A stretch of 41,576 nucleotides of DNA from an uncultured Clostridia bacterium (GCA_947631145.1 CANRKF010000009.1:1-41576), one strand, 5' to 3'. Numbered from the stretch's first letter, positions 15,068 to 25,375 are shown. A program made the numbers and translations. The notes: generated from the letters alone by a model not told the origin.

Positions 15068-18000
15068 ATGAAACTAAAACAAAAGATAATTACAATCTTA
15101 TCAACAACAATTTTACTTGGGGGATATCTTCTACCGACAGGAAAGCTTGCTGTAGCTGCTGCAGTAGAAAATTTAAACTCTCAAAACTCACAAACGCAAA
15201 ATTCAAATGTAGAATTTAATACACATTTAGACAACAGTACACATGAACAAGAATATAACATATCAAATGGTGGAAAAATGTTTGTTGTAGTAAATGTAAA
15301 ACAAAACGGCTATTTAAAAAATGGAATAGTCGAGTTTAGTGAGTGTAATTATAAATTAAATAATGAACAAATAAATTCACAATATGTACAAAAAGTAGAA
15401 AATAACACAATTTATTTGAAACAAATAAATGCTGAAGAAAATGTAGTTTTAGAATTGCCAATTAGCTTCCTAAAAGAAGAATATATAGATCAGCAAATAT
15501 TTGATAAAATTTCTAGTGCAAAATTAAAAGGAACATATGTAAATTCACAAGGAACCGAAATAGCAATAGAAAAAGAAGTAAAAAATCAAATAAAATGGCA
15601 AGCTGAACCAGAAACACAAATAAATGGAGAAATTACAAAATATATTCCATATAATTTAAATGGAAAATATGGAGTATTAATTCAAGCAAAAGTTACTTCA
15701 GCTTTAAAAGATAATGTATTACCGATTGAAAAAACATCTTTAGAAGTAACAGTGCCAACTATAAACGATAAAAAACCTCAAAGCATAAAAGTAATAGCAA
15801 ATAAAACAACAGCAACTAACGGAGAAGAAACAGGAATTAAATTTACTACAGAAAATTATGAATATGATGAACAAACAAATAAAGTAAAAATAAATGTTGA
15901 AAACCAAATAAATGATCAAGGAAAAGTAGCATGGAAAAATGGACAAGACGAATATTTAGTTAACTTCATTTATAAAGGAGAAGATGTTTATAACTTTGCA
16001 AAAACTGAATTAGCTGAAGCAGAAAAAACAAAAGTAACAGCTGAAGAAATACAAAAAGGACAAATAAATGCAAATGCAATAAAAATGCAAATGCAAGTAA
16101 GTGGATCTCTTAGCACATATGGAACAGAACAAAAGGAACTATTAGCACAAGCTTCTGTTGAAGATAGTATACAAGAAACAAGGGGGAAAATTACAGACTT
16201 TACAGTAGAAACCGTAAAAAGTTTAAGTAAAGGATACATATACGCAAACTATGTAAAAACAGAAGAACAATTAAAAGAAGAACCAGACATAACAAAATTC
16301 GAAATATCATATAAAGCACAAATTAGCAACCATGAAGATATAAATGAAATAAAATTCAAAACAAGTGAAGAAAAATTTGTTGAAGACACGAAAGAAACAC
16401 CAGTAGAGGCAAATATCATTACAAGTAGTATAAAAATTAATAAAGATGTATTTAGCCAAATATTAGGTGGAAGTGGAAAAATTGAAATATTAGGAAACAC
16501 AAATGAATCAATAGGAGAAATAACTTCTTCTACTCAAACAGATGAACAAGGAAATTACGTTTTAAATTTAGAAAAAGAAATTAATGCAGTAACAATAAAA
16601 ACTACTCAACCAGTAGCAGAAGGAAATTTAGAAATAAAAGAAGAAAAATCATTCAAAGCAAAACAAAGTATTGAAGAAGAAGAAATGAAAAAAATCACAA
16701 AATTAAAATTGTCAGCAACTTTAGAAGCAGATACAAATAACGAGACTAAAGCTTTAGAAATAGAATTACAAGAACCAGTATGCAAAGCTGAAATAAGCAT
16801 AGAAGAAAGTAAAAAGAATCTATCAACAGTAGCAAAAAATGAAAATGTTATAATAAAAGTAGTATTAGATACATCAGATGCTAAAAATGCATTATATAAA
16901 AATCCAGAATTGCAAATAGGAATGCCAAGTCAAGTATCAGATGTAGAAATAAAAGATGTAAAAATTTTATTAGATGATGAATTAAAACTAAAAAGTAAAT
17001 TTGTTACAGATAATCAAGGTTTTAAAATGATTAGAATACAATTAGAAGGAACACAAACCAAATATGAAAACTATGCAGATGTTGAAGAAAACAATGTAAT
17101 AGCCAAAGGTGCAAATATTATAGTAACAGCAGATATTACCTTAAATAAACAAGAAACAAGCGGAACAGATGAATTGTGTTTGTTTTACACAAATGAAAAT
17201 ACTAAAAATTATAATGAAACAGTGTCTGGAAATGAAAAATTTGGAGTTGCTAAAACTAATATAAATATAACAGCACCAGTTGGAGTTATAACAACAAATA
17301 GCGTAAGTGGATATGATACAGAAGAGTCAAAATTACTTAATGCAGATCAAGAAGTATTAACAGCAACTGTAAAAACAAAAGGCGAAGAAAAAACAGTAAA
17401 ATTTGAAAGTACTGTTGCAAATAACAATGAAGATACTATTAATAATGTATATATATTGGGAAGATTACCATTTGAAGGTAATAAAAAAATAGATACAAAT
17501 GAAAGCTTAGGAAGCAATTTCACTATGAAAATGAAAAATGCAATAAAAACAAGTGGAATAGATGAAAACAATATTAAAGTTTATTATAGTACAGAAGAAA
17601 ATGCAACAAAAGATTCCTTAACAAGTTCAAGCACTACATGGAAAGAAGATCCTAAGGATTATTCAAATATAAAAAGCTACTTAATTGCAATTGAAGGAGA
17701 ATTTAAACATGGAGATCAAATAACCTTTAATTATGAAGCAGAAATACCAGCAAATTTAATATACAACAAAAGTGCTTATACCTACTACAAAGTATATTAC
17801 AAAAATCAAGTGGAAGAAACAAAAGACTCTGGAATAATAGGCTTAATAACAGGAAATGGACCAGATGTAGAAGTAAAACTAAGTTCCGAAGTAAAAGAAA
17901 ATGAAAGCGTAAAAGAAGGACAAAAAGTAAATTTCTTCGCAGAAATAAAAAATACGGGTGGGGAAAATTTAACTAATGTTACATTAAATATACCTGTACC

Positions 18001-20089
18001 ATTAGAAGCAACATATGTAACATATAATATTGAAGATTATGAATTCATAAAAAGTGAAGAAACTGAAATCTCTATGCCTGTTGGAACTATAAAACCAGGA
18101 GAAACAAAAAAGGTAGAATATACTTTAGAAATGAAAGATAATTATCAGGGGGCTATATCAAACATAGTAAATGTAACTATCGATAATTTTAAAAATCCAG
18201 TTGAATCTAATGAATACATTGTTAATCTAATAGATGGGAAAATAGCCTTAGAATGTATAGCAATAAGGGATTATACTGTACCAGTTTATAAAGGTGACCA
18301 AATAAGAGGAATGATAACAATAAATTCATTAGACGAAATACAAGAAAATGTAACAATTACAATGGATATTCCAGAAGGAATAAAAGTAAAAGAAGCAATT
18401 TATGAAAATTATAATGGTGAAGAAGAAGACTGTGTAAAAATAGAAAATAATCAAATAGTAGTTAACCTTGAAAAAATGGAAGAATATACTAAAGGAACCA
18501 TATCATTTATACTAGAAATAGGAGATTTTAAAGGTAAATATGAACTTTTTGCAACTGCTAAAATAGGAGGTACACCAGAACAAATTTCAAATAAGTTAAT
18601 ATATAATGTTTATATGCAAGAATTTGAAATAACTCAAAGTTCTTCAACAAAATACTTAAAAGAAAGAGAAGAAATAACTTATGAATTTACAATAAAAAAT
18701 GTAGGAGATGCTGAAGTTGCCGGTGTTACTTTTAAAAATGAATTACCACAAGGTTTAACCTTTGAAAAAATGGAATATACATATAATGGAGAAAAAACTG
18801 TTATAGATACAGCTGTAAACAATAGTCCATTAATATATTGGGGAAGATATGGCAAAGGTGCTACAGTTGTAGCAAAAATAACGGCAAAAGCTAATATATT
18901 AAATGATAATACTAAAGATCTAGAAGTCACAAATCTAGGAAGTATTGTAGCACAAGAAGCAGAACCTCAATACTCAAATGGTGTAACCACAATTATACAA
19001 CGTAATGCAGACTTATATCAAAGTATACCTGGAGTTGATAACCAAATTACAGACCAAAGACCACAATATACAATATCAGGTATAGCATGGTTAGATGCAA
19101 ACAAAAACGGAGAAAGAGAAAATACAGAAGAAACCTTATCAGGAATAGAAGTAATTCTATTAAAAAAACAAAACGGAGAAATTGTAAAAAATATAGAAGA
19201 AGGAAAAGAAAAAACTACAAGAACAAACGGAGAAGGAAAATATCAATTCGAAAACTTAACAGGTGGAGAATATATAGTAGTATTTTGTTATGATGCAGCA
19301 GGATACAATGTTACAGATTATCAAAAAGAAAATGTTAATTCAAGTTATAACTCAGATGCTGTATCAATGTTAGTTACTTTAAATGGAAAACAAACCTATG
19401 CAGGTGTAACAAATACTATAAAAATAACAAATAAAGATATACAAAATATTGACATAGGCTTATATGAATCACAAAAATTTGACTTAAAACTAGATAAATA
19501 TATAACTAAAATCACAGTAAACACTCCAAGTGCAGGAGTAAAAACCTACAATGTAAATAAATCACAACTAGAAAAAGTAGAAACAAAAGCAAGAGAAGTA
19601 GGAAAAAGCAATATTATTATTGAATATACAATAGTAGTAACAAATGAAGGCAAATTAGCAGGTTATGCAAGAAAATTAGTAGATTATTTACCAAAGAATG
19701 TTAGATTTAATACAGAACTAAATGAAGATTGGTATTCTACAGATGATAATAACACAATATATAATGCAAGCTTACAAAACACACTTCTAAAACCAGGAGA
19801 GAGTAAAGAAGTAAAACTTGTTTTAAGTGCACAAATTACAAATAATAATATAGGCACAATTATTAATAACAATGCAGAAATTTATGAAAGTTATAATGAA
19901 TATGGAGAACATGATATGGACTCAGTAGAAGGAAATAAAGGTGAAGGAGAAGATGATATGTCAAAAGCAGATATCATATTATCTACGGCAACAGGTACAA
20001 TAGTTCTTTATGTTACATTAGCCATAGCAGTTATACTAATTATTTCAATTGGCATAATTTTAATAAAAAGAAAATTTGAAAAAATATAA
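15068..20089 (+). CDS. Giant surface protein A1 (DUF11 repeats, SdrD-B-like domain)
   Basis: A 1673-residue secreted, membrane-anchored protein. It has a signal peptide (~1-31, ending in AVAAA), a long N-terminal region of beta-rich modules (~40-940), DUF11-like domains (~943-1040 and ~1185-1325, e.g. EGQKVNFFAEIKNTGGENLT), one SdrD-B-like domain (~1333-1435: GIAWLDANKNGERENTEETL), a further DUF11-like module (~1470-1620) and a C-terminal anchor: ADIILSTATG, a membrane helix and KRKFEKI. No LPXTG is present. The plain reading is a stalk-like adhesin or scaffold. It lies 24 bp before B1, so the two form an operon, and it has a full-length paralogue at 25376. No catalytic motif is seen. Confidence 0.85.
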   Translation: MKLKQKIITILSTTILLGGYLLPTGKLAVAAAVENLNSQNSQTQNSNVEFNTHLDNSTHEQEYNISNGGKMFVVVNVKQNGYLKNGIVEFSECNYKLNNEQINSQYVQKVENNTIYLKQINAEENVVLELPISFLKEEYIDQQIFDKISSAKLKGTYVNSQGTEIAIEKEVKNQIKWQAEPETQINGEITKYIPYNLNGKYGVLIQAKVTSALKDNVLPIEKTSLEVTVPTINDKKPQSIKVIANKTTATNGEETGIKFTTENYEYDEQTNKVKINVENQINDQGKVAWKNGQDEYLVNFIYKGEDVYNFAKTELAEAEKTKVTAEEIQKGQINANAIKMQMQVSGSLSTYGTEQKELLAQASVEDSIQETRGKITDFTVETVKSLSKGYIYANYVKTEEQLKEEPDITKFEISYKAQISNHEDINEIKFKTSEEKFVEDTKETPVEANIITSSIKINKDVFSQILGGSGKIEILGNTNESIGEITSSTQTDEQGNYVLNLEKEINAVTIKTTQPVAEGNLEIKEEKSFKAKQSIEEEEMKKITKLKLSATLEADTNNETKALEIELQEPVCKAEISIEESKKNLSTVAKNENVIIKVVLDTSDAKNALYKNPELQIGMPSQVSDVEIKDVKILLDDELKLKSKFVTDNQGFKMIRIQLEGTQTKYENYADVEENNVIAKGANIIVTADITLNKQETSGTDELCLFYTNENTKNYNETVSGNEKFGVAKTNINITAPVGVITTNSVSGYDTEESKLLNADQEVLTATVKTKGEEKTVKFESTVANNNEDTINNVYILGRLPFEGNKKIDTNESLGSNFTMKMKNAIKTSGIDENNIKVYYSTEENATKDSLTSSSTTWKEDPKDYSNIKSYLIAIEGEFKHGDQITFNYEAEIPANLIYNKSAYTYYKVYYKNQVEETKDSGIIGLITGNGPDVEVKLSSEVKENESVKEGQKVNFFAEIKNTGGENLTNVTLNIPVPLEATYVTYNIEDYEFIKSEETEISMPVGTIKPGETKKVEYTLEMKDNYQGAISNIVNVTIDNFKNPVESNEYIVNLIDGKIALECIAIRDYTVPVYKGDQIRGMITINSLDEIQENVTITMDIPEGIKVKEAIYENYNGEEEDCVKIENNQIVVNLEKMEEYTKGTISFILEIGDFKGKYELFATAKIGGTPEQISNKLIYNVYMQEFEITQSSSTKYLKEREEITYEFTIKNVGDAEVAGVTFKNELPQGLTFEKMEYTYNGEKTVIDTAVNNSPLIYWGRYGKGATVVAKITAKANILNDNTKDLEVTNLGSIVAQEAEPQYSNGVTTIIQRNADLYQSIPGVDNQITDQRPQYTISGIAWLDANKNGERENTEETLSGIEVILLKKQNGEIVKNIEEGKEKTTRTNGEGKYQFENLTGGEYIVVFCYDAAGYNVTDYQKENVNSSYNSDAVSMLVTLNGKQTYAGVTNTIKITNKDIQNIDIGLYESQKFDLKLDKYITKITVNTPSAGVKTYNVNKSQLEKVETKAREVGKSNIIIEYTIVVTNEGKLAGYARKLVDYLPKNVRFNTELNEDWYSTDDNNTIYNASLQNTLLKPGESKEVKLVLSAQITNNNIGTIINNNAEIYESYNEYGEHDMDSVEGNKGEGEDDMSKADIILSTATGTIVLYVTLAIAVILIISIGIILIKRKFEKI

Positions 20090-20113
20090 CTAAAGAAAGG
20101 AGAAACTAAAACA

Positions 20114-23100
20114 ATGAGTAATAAGAAAAACATCACATTTTTAAGTATAGGCATAGGAGCAATAATACTTTTTGTTACATTAGTGTTAATTTTTTCAAGC
20201 TTATTCTCAAAAAAAATATTCACTGCTGAGCAAGATACTGCTGATGAATTAGTTACTTTTGCAGGTGATGTATCAAGTTCATCATCTCATGGTAATGAAT
20301 GTGGAGGTAGCAATGTATTTGAAGCAAGTAGTTCAAATGTACGTAGCGACGGTGTTCCATGGGGCTATTATTGCTGTGAAAAAGGTGGCGCTATTAAAAC
20401 AGCTTATAACACACGTGAAGAATTAGCCGAAATATTTGCAAAATGTAGTAAGACAACTGTAACGACATGGTCCGGAGCTGCAGAAGTACCACCATGGCAT
20501 CATGCGTCAGCACCATCAGGTGGAGGTCAGCGTTCAAACACATATTTTAAGTGTACAGGTGACCACAGAAAATTAGATGACGCCTCAGCTTGGGCTGTAA
20601 CGTCAGGTGCATCAGAAGCTGATATACAAGATACCTTGCATAGCAATCCAAAATGGGAAACTGGTAAACTTATACCTAGTAGTAGCGAATTAACGAAACA
20701 ATCAAACGACTATGCTGACTTTGCAGCTGAATTGAATAAAAGAGGAGGAGATCCAATACAAACTGTAGGCAATACGACTGCTGAAATGGGAGTGGATAAC
20801 GGAGGCTATACAGCAGGACCATATACTTTAGACTTCTTAGATGGCGGTGACTTTGGAAAAATTACTAGTGTAACAGCAAAAGGAATGGGAGCCGATGGTT
20901 CTGACATGGGAGGTATTGGTGTTGGAACAGCACCAGGAGATATAAAAGCTAATGAACAATTTAACATTCCACTTAGTGGAAATATAGCTAGTGGTATAAA
21001 TCAAGCAACAATAGATATAACATATGAGTATGAAGTTGCTGAAGCTTGGGGCTGCTTTTTGACAGGATATCATGACGTAATTAATGTTTCAAAAGATGGA
21101 AAATGCAGTGACATATCACATAGAGAAACTGTAGCAGTTGGTTCATCATTAAATACAAATAATCCATATTTTTTAAAAGTTGCTGACAAGTCAAGATTTA
21201 ATTTAGGAGTAGAAATTATGCCTGATAATAACCCCCCAGGAACTCAAACTAAAGAAGTTACAGTACAAACCAAATGTACGCAACATTGGAAATGGAGCTT
21301 AGATTCTGTAGCAGGTGATCAACATATAGTAAGAACATGGGGAGAAAGAAAAACTTATACAAGAACAGTTCAATTAATGCTTGAAATACCAGAAACAGAA
21401 CCACCAAAGACATCAACACCAACACCAGCACCAAAACCAACACCAACACCAGCACCAAAGCCAACACCAACACCAAAACCAGTAGAACCAGATGTGGATA
21501 TACCAGATATACCAGACGTGCCAGATGTGCCAGATGTGCCAGATGTGCCAGATGTGCCAGATGTAGATATACCAGATATACCAAATACACCTAATATACC
21601 AGATACAGATATACCAGATGTAGATATCCCACAACCAACAGTAACACCAGAACCTGTTCTTGTTCCTAAAATTATAACAATGAGATTAGGCGGTTATGTA
21701 TGGGAAGATACTTTAAATGGTAAGGAAAGTTTAGCAGATGGTGTACACGCAGAAGGTGATATGGCTATACCAAATGTAATAGTAACGTTGCATGAACAAG
21801 ATGGAACAATAGCAAATTTAAAAATAGCATCAGCAGATCCAGTAAAAAGTGCAAACCCACAATTAACAGATGAAAATGGATACTATGAATTTGATGGACT
21901 AGATGCTCAAAAAGATTATTATGTTACATTTGAATATAATGGACAAATATACATGCCAACAGATTATTTAAAAGCGGGAAGCAGTTATGACTCTGTAAAA
22001 AGCATGGTAGGTGCAGGCTTATATAATACAGATACATGGGCTAAAGTTTCAAAAGCAACAGAAAATAAAGCAGAAAGACAAGCACTAGATGCAACTTTAG
22101 CAGAAATTGGCTCAGCACCAAAGAGCTATAAGTCAAGTGACTCATTAGGAAGTGGAAAATTAACAGAAGGATATAATGAAGCATTTTCAATATTCGATTT
22201 AATGGGCTTTGAATTACAAGCAAATGGTACATATACAAAATCAGGTCCACAATTAATAGATGGTTTCTATGATTTAGATAAAGATGGAAACTTAATAAAC
22301 ACAACAACTATAACAGAAGGAGAAATTAGTAAAGAATTAAAAGCACAAATAAATGCTGGAGGCTCAGTAAATGTAAAAGCAGCTTACCAAAATATTGCAA
22401 GTAAGCATGCAGGAGATAGCAAAATTTGGAACAAACTACAATTTATAGAAGATACAAAAATAAAAGCAACCACAGCATCAACTAATGGAGAAATAGACCT
22501 TTATCCAGTATATGAAAACTTCAGACTTTCAACAAACTCTTACACAATACCAGGCGGTAATGCATTACCAGCTATATATGATGGACAATACTATGTAAAC
22601 TTAGGTTTATGGAGAAGACAATTAAATAATATGGCATTAAGAAAAGATCTTTACCGTGCAGCAACTGCAATAAATGGAAAAACAGAAACTTACAAATATA
22701 ATAAACGTGAAGTAACAGACGATTATTGGAAAATTTCAGTAAGACTTCAAGATGTAGACTACTATGGAAGTTATTATGATAGAGATGTAAATCCATCAGA
22801 TTATAACGCAGTTGATACTGATGAAACAAAAGAATTAGATGTATATGTAACATATCAAATTATTGCAAGAAACTTATCACAAAGCATAGTAAATGAAATT
22901 ACTGAAATAGTAGATTACTATGATAAAGAATATGAATACGTTGATGAAATGTCATGGATGATGCCAGCAGGAGATAAAATAGGAATATCAGAAGAAGCAT
23001 ATCATCAAATAATTCGAACAGGAAAAACAGATTCTATAGAAGGTATTATTAGTGATGTAAAAAGTAGTAAAGAAAGTAGATATGGAACTGCATCGCATTC

Positions 23101-24994
23101 AGATATGGTGGGTCAATATAATGCAGTATATATTCAAGGCTTAGAAGGCAGAAAACTACAAACAGGAGAAGATGCATATATTTACTTAACCTTTAAAGTA
23201 GTAAAAGATAATAGTAAAAAAATTATATTAGATGATGAAAATAGCTTAAAATATAACTTTGCTGAAATTAATGGCTTTAAAAACTATTACAAAGCTGGAA
23301 CACAATTACCAAATAATCAAACAATAAGTGGAGATGGTACACCGGCCGGAATAGTAGATAATAACTCTACACCAGGTAACTTAAGCTTAGCTGATTTACA
23401 AGGAGAAAATTACGAGAAGAACTTTGAAGACGATACAGATAGAGCAAAAGGATTAAATGTTCATATAAATAATATATCAAGAGAAATAAACGGAACAGTT
23501 TGGGAAGATAAAAGAAACGTACAAAATGAACAAACTGGACAAGCGCTTATAGGAAACGGAATTTATGATAGCAGTGAAAAAGGTATGGCAAACATTAATG
23601 TTCAATTGTATGAAGTAAAAGATGGAGCAGTATCAACAGAACCAGCAAAGGTATACTATAATAATGCTTGGACATCAGGACCATTTAAAACAGATGAAAA
23701 AGGTAACTATAAAATATTAGGCTATGTTCCAGGAGATTATATCGTAAGATTTACATATCCAAATGGAAACGACTATAAATCTACAACTTATCAAGTAGGC
23801 ATGGAACAACCAGGTACAGATGCAAGACAAGGCGATGAAGAAAAACCACCAGTACCAGGATTTACAGATTATGAAAATCAAAATGAATCTGCAACATATG
23901 GATATAATATTGTAGAAGGAGAGAAATCTGAAAGAGTATCAGATGCAAAAGATATATGGAGTAGAAGACAAGAATTAAATAACTATTGCAATAATAGTGG
24001 AAATAGTGTTACATATAATAGTCATGCAAAAGAATTTGCAAACTTAAATGATGAAAAATTCAATATGTATGCAGAAACAGGTGTTATCAGAGTTGAAGTA
24101 GAATACAACAAAGAAATGTCAGAAACAAGCAATAGTGAAGTATATGTAATAAACAATTTAGACTTTGGTATAGTAGAAAGACCAAAAGCAGGAATAAAAT
24201 TCGATAAGAAAGTAGCAAATGTAAAAATAACATTATCAGATGGAAGAGAATTATTTAACACCAATAAGAGTGCAAATAACCTAATATGGACAGCAAAAGG
24301 AGACGCTCTATATGGAGGACTTATCCAAGTAATTATCGATGAAGAGCTTATGAATCAGGCCAATATTGCAATAACATATGAATTTAAAGCAACAAACACA
24401 GGTGAAAGAGACTTTATAGATTCAAAATTCTATTATACAGGTGTAGAAGAATCTCCTAACAGCAATATTGTAAAAACCTCAGTAGATAAAGTAGTAGATT
24501 ATGTATCAAATAATGTAACCTTTAATAAAATAGATAATGACACTTGGGGATGGGCAGAAGATACAACCTTTGATGCATCAGATGAAGTAAAAGCAAAACT
24601 AAATAACTATAAATCTGTTGTTACAACAGAAAAATTAAAGAAACCATTAAGCCCAGGAGATGTAACTGATACTATAAGCTTAGTATTATCACAACAAATA
24701 ACTTCAAATGATGACTTCAAATATACAAATATTGCAGAAGTAATAGGCTACTCAAATGATGTAGGTAGAAGGTTACAAACACCTAATGATCCAGGAAAAA
24801 CTGGAGCACCAATTATACCAGGTAACCAAGACCCAACAGCTAACCCAGTTGAAGCAGATAGTAATGCAGCAGAACAAATATCAATCATACCTCCTTATGG
24901 TAAAGCATATACCTACTTCGGACTTGGAATTGCTATAGCAGCAATAATAGTAGTAGCAGTTGTAATCATTAAGAAAAAGGTCATAAATAATTAA
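20114..24994 (+). CDS. Giant surface protein B1 (thioester-like head, Pro-rich linker, SdrD-B-like domains)
   Basis: A 1626-residue membrane-anchored protein. A hydrophobic N-terminal segment (~8-32) is followed by a head (~40-215) containing C87 (WGYYCCEKG) and Q172 (ADIQDTLHSNPKW). These line up with C94 and Q191 of paralogue B2, where the sequence fits the thioester domain motifs of Gram-positive adhesins. In B1 the Gln motif has lost its Trp, so activity is less certain. Then come a beta-rich region, a Pro-rich linker (~430-518, TPTPAPKP and VPD repeats), an SdrD-B-like domain (~524-620), a long middle, a second SdrD-B-like domain (~1123-1230) and a C-terminus with IIPPYG, a membrane helix and KKKVINN. 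The head is about 43% GC by hand count (20281-20640), above its surroundings. Confidence 0.82.
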   Translation: MSNKKNITFLSIGIGAIILFVTLVLIFSSLFSKKIFTAEQDTADELVTFAGDVSSSSSHGNECGGSNVFEASSSNVRSDGVPWGYYCCEKGGAIKTAYNTREELAEIFAKCSKTTVTTWSGAAEVPPWHHASAPSGGGQRSNTYFKCTGDHRKLDDASAWAVTSGASEADIQDTLHSNPKWETGKLIPSSSELTKQSNDYADFAAELNKRGGDPIQTVGNTTAEMGVDNGGYTAGPYTLDFLDGGDFGKITSVTAKGMGADGSDMGGIGVGTAPGDIKANEQFNIPLSGNIASGINQATIDITYEYEVAEAWGCFLTGYHDVINVSKDGKCSDISHRETVAVGSSLNTNNPYFLKVADKSRFNLGVEIMPDNNPPGTQTKEVTVQTKCTQHWKWSLDSVAGDQHIVRTWGERKTYTRTVQLMLEIPETEPPKTSTPTPAPKPTPTPAPKPTPTPKPVEPDVDIPDIPDVPDVPDVPDVPDVPDVDIPDIPNTPNIPDTDIPDVDIPQPTVTPEPVLVPKIITMRLGGYVWEDTLNGKESLADGVHAEGDMAIPNVIVTLHEQDGTIANLKIASADPVKSANPQLTDENGYYEFDGLDAQKDYYVTFEYNGQIYMPTDYLKAGSSYDSVKSMVGAGLYNTDTWAKVSKATENKAERQALDATLAEIGSAPKSYKSSDSLGSGKLTEGYNEAFSIFDLMGFELQANGTYTKSGPQLIDGFYDLDKDGNLINTTTITEGEISKELKAQINAGGSVNVKAAYQNIASKHAGDSKIWNKLQFIEDTKIKATTASTNGEIDLYPVYENFRLSTNSYTIPGGNALPAIYDGQYYVNLGLWRRQLNNMALRKDLYRAATAINGKTETYKYNKREVTDDYWKISVRLQDVDYYGSYYDRDVNPSDYNAVDTDETKELDVYVTYQIIARNLSQSIVNEITEIVDYYDKEYEYVDEMSWMMPAGDKIGISEEAYHQIIRTGKTDSIEGIISDVKSSKESRYGTASHSDMVGQYNAVYIQGLEGRKLQTGEDAYIYLTFKVVKDNSKKIILDDENSLKYNFAEINGFKNYYKAGTQLPNNQTISGDGTPAGIVDNNSTPGNLSLADLQGENYEKNFEDDTDRAKGLNVHINNISREINGTVWEDKRNVQNEQTGQALIGNGIYDSSEKGMANINVQLYEVKDGAVSTEPAKVYYNNAWTSGPFKTDEKGNYKILGYVPGDYIVRFTYPNGNDYKSTTYQVGMEQPGTDARQGDEEKPPVPGFTDYENQNESATYGYNIVEGEKSERVSDAKDIWSRRQELNNYCNNSGNSVTYNSHAKEFANLNDEKFNMYAETGVIRVEVEYNKEMSETSNSEVYVINNLDFGIVERPKAGIKFDKKVANVKITLSDGRELFNTNKSANNLIWTAKGDALYGGLIQVIIDEELMNQANIAITYEFKATNTGERDFIDSKFYYTGVEESPNSNIVKTSVDKVVDYVSNNVTFNKIDNDTWGWAEDTTFDASDEVKAKLNNYKSVVTTEKLKKPLSPGDVTDTISLVLSQQITSNDDFKYTNIAEVIGYSNDVGRRLQTPNDPGKTGAPIIPGNQDPTANPVEADSNAAEQISIIPPYGKAYTYFGLGIAIAAIIVVAVVIIKKKVINN
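21413..21640 (+). repeat. In-frame tandem repeats encoding the B1 linker
   Basis: ACACCAACACCAGCACCAAA-type units (21413-21480) encode TPTPAPKP. Five or so perfect GATGTGCCA nonamers (21516-21560) encode VPD repeats, and GATATACCA variants follow. The units are short and nearly identical, so they are prone to in-frame length change. Confidence 0.85.
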
Positions 24995-25001
24995 TAATAA
25001 A

Positions 25002-25282
25002 ATGTCGCGTCAGGGACGTTTCCCGGCGCGACATTTTGTCGCGTTGGGGACGTTTCTTGACGCGACATTTTGTCGCATTTGGGACACATCTTCTTTAACA
25101 TGTGGAACTATAGAATGTGTCACTATAACATTTGACAATATAACATGTAACACTATAACATGTAACACTATAACATGTGTCACTATAACATATGGCATTA
25201 TAACATGTGACACTATAATATATAACATGTGGTACTATTGCGACACTTTGTCGCTTTTAGAAACGTCCCCAACGCGACAAAA
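25002..25282. repeat. Composite REP-like element with 24-bp perfect inverted ends
   Basis: A palindromic unit (25002-25033, TGTCGCGTCAGGGACGTTTC to CGCGACA) is followed by a larger element. Its left end (25034-25057) and right end (25259-25282) are exact inverted copies of 24 bp built on GTCGCGTTGGGGACGTTTCT. Inside lie an inner pair (TGTCGCATTTGGGACACATC and GCGACACTTTGTCGC) and a 15-bp minisatellite. It sits between the two A-B cassettes, just upstream of the A2 promoter. Confidence 0.88.
25097..25238. repeat. 15-bp minisatellite
   Basis: Eight head-to-tail 15-bp units from 25097 to 25216 of the form AACATGTGWCACTAT, then a 7-bp partial (25217-25223) and a ninth unit (25224-25238). Each unit has an ACATGT palindrome. 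The period is strict. Confidence 0.92.
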
Positions 25283-25317
25283 AATTCACATAATGAGGAT
25301 AAAATAATGGAAAAATA

Positions 25318-25346
25318 TTGAAAAAGTAGTAAAAATGTCGTATAAT
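25318..25346 (+). promoter_or_regulatory. Sigma-A promoter of A2
   Basis: TTGAAA (25318-25323), a 17-bp spacer and TATAAT (25341-25346), placed 30 bp before the A2 start. The ribosome site AGGAGG is at 25365-25370. It begins 35 bp after the REP element. Confidence 0.8.
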
Positions 25347-25375
25347 AAAGGAAGAGTTTATTTTAGGAGGTTGCC

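Noticed and set aside
15068..24994. LPXTG sortase substrates
   Set aside because: The C-termini have a helix and positive tail but no LPXTG-type pentapeptide; treated instead as an open question about SxATG and PPYG motifs.
25002..25307. A 101-codon open frame across the REP element and minisatellite
   Set aside because: It is entirely made of palindrome and 15-bp repeat sequence (period divisible by 3), has no ribosome site and no domain.
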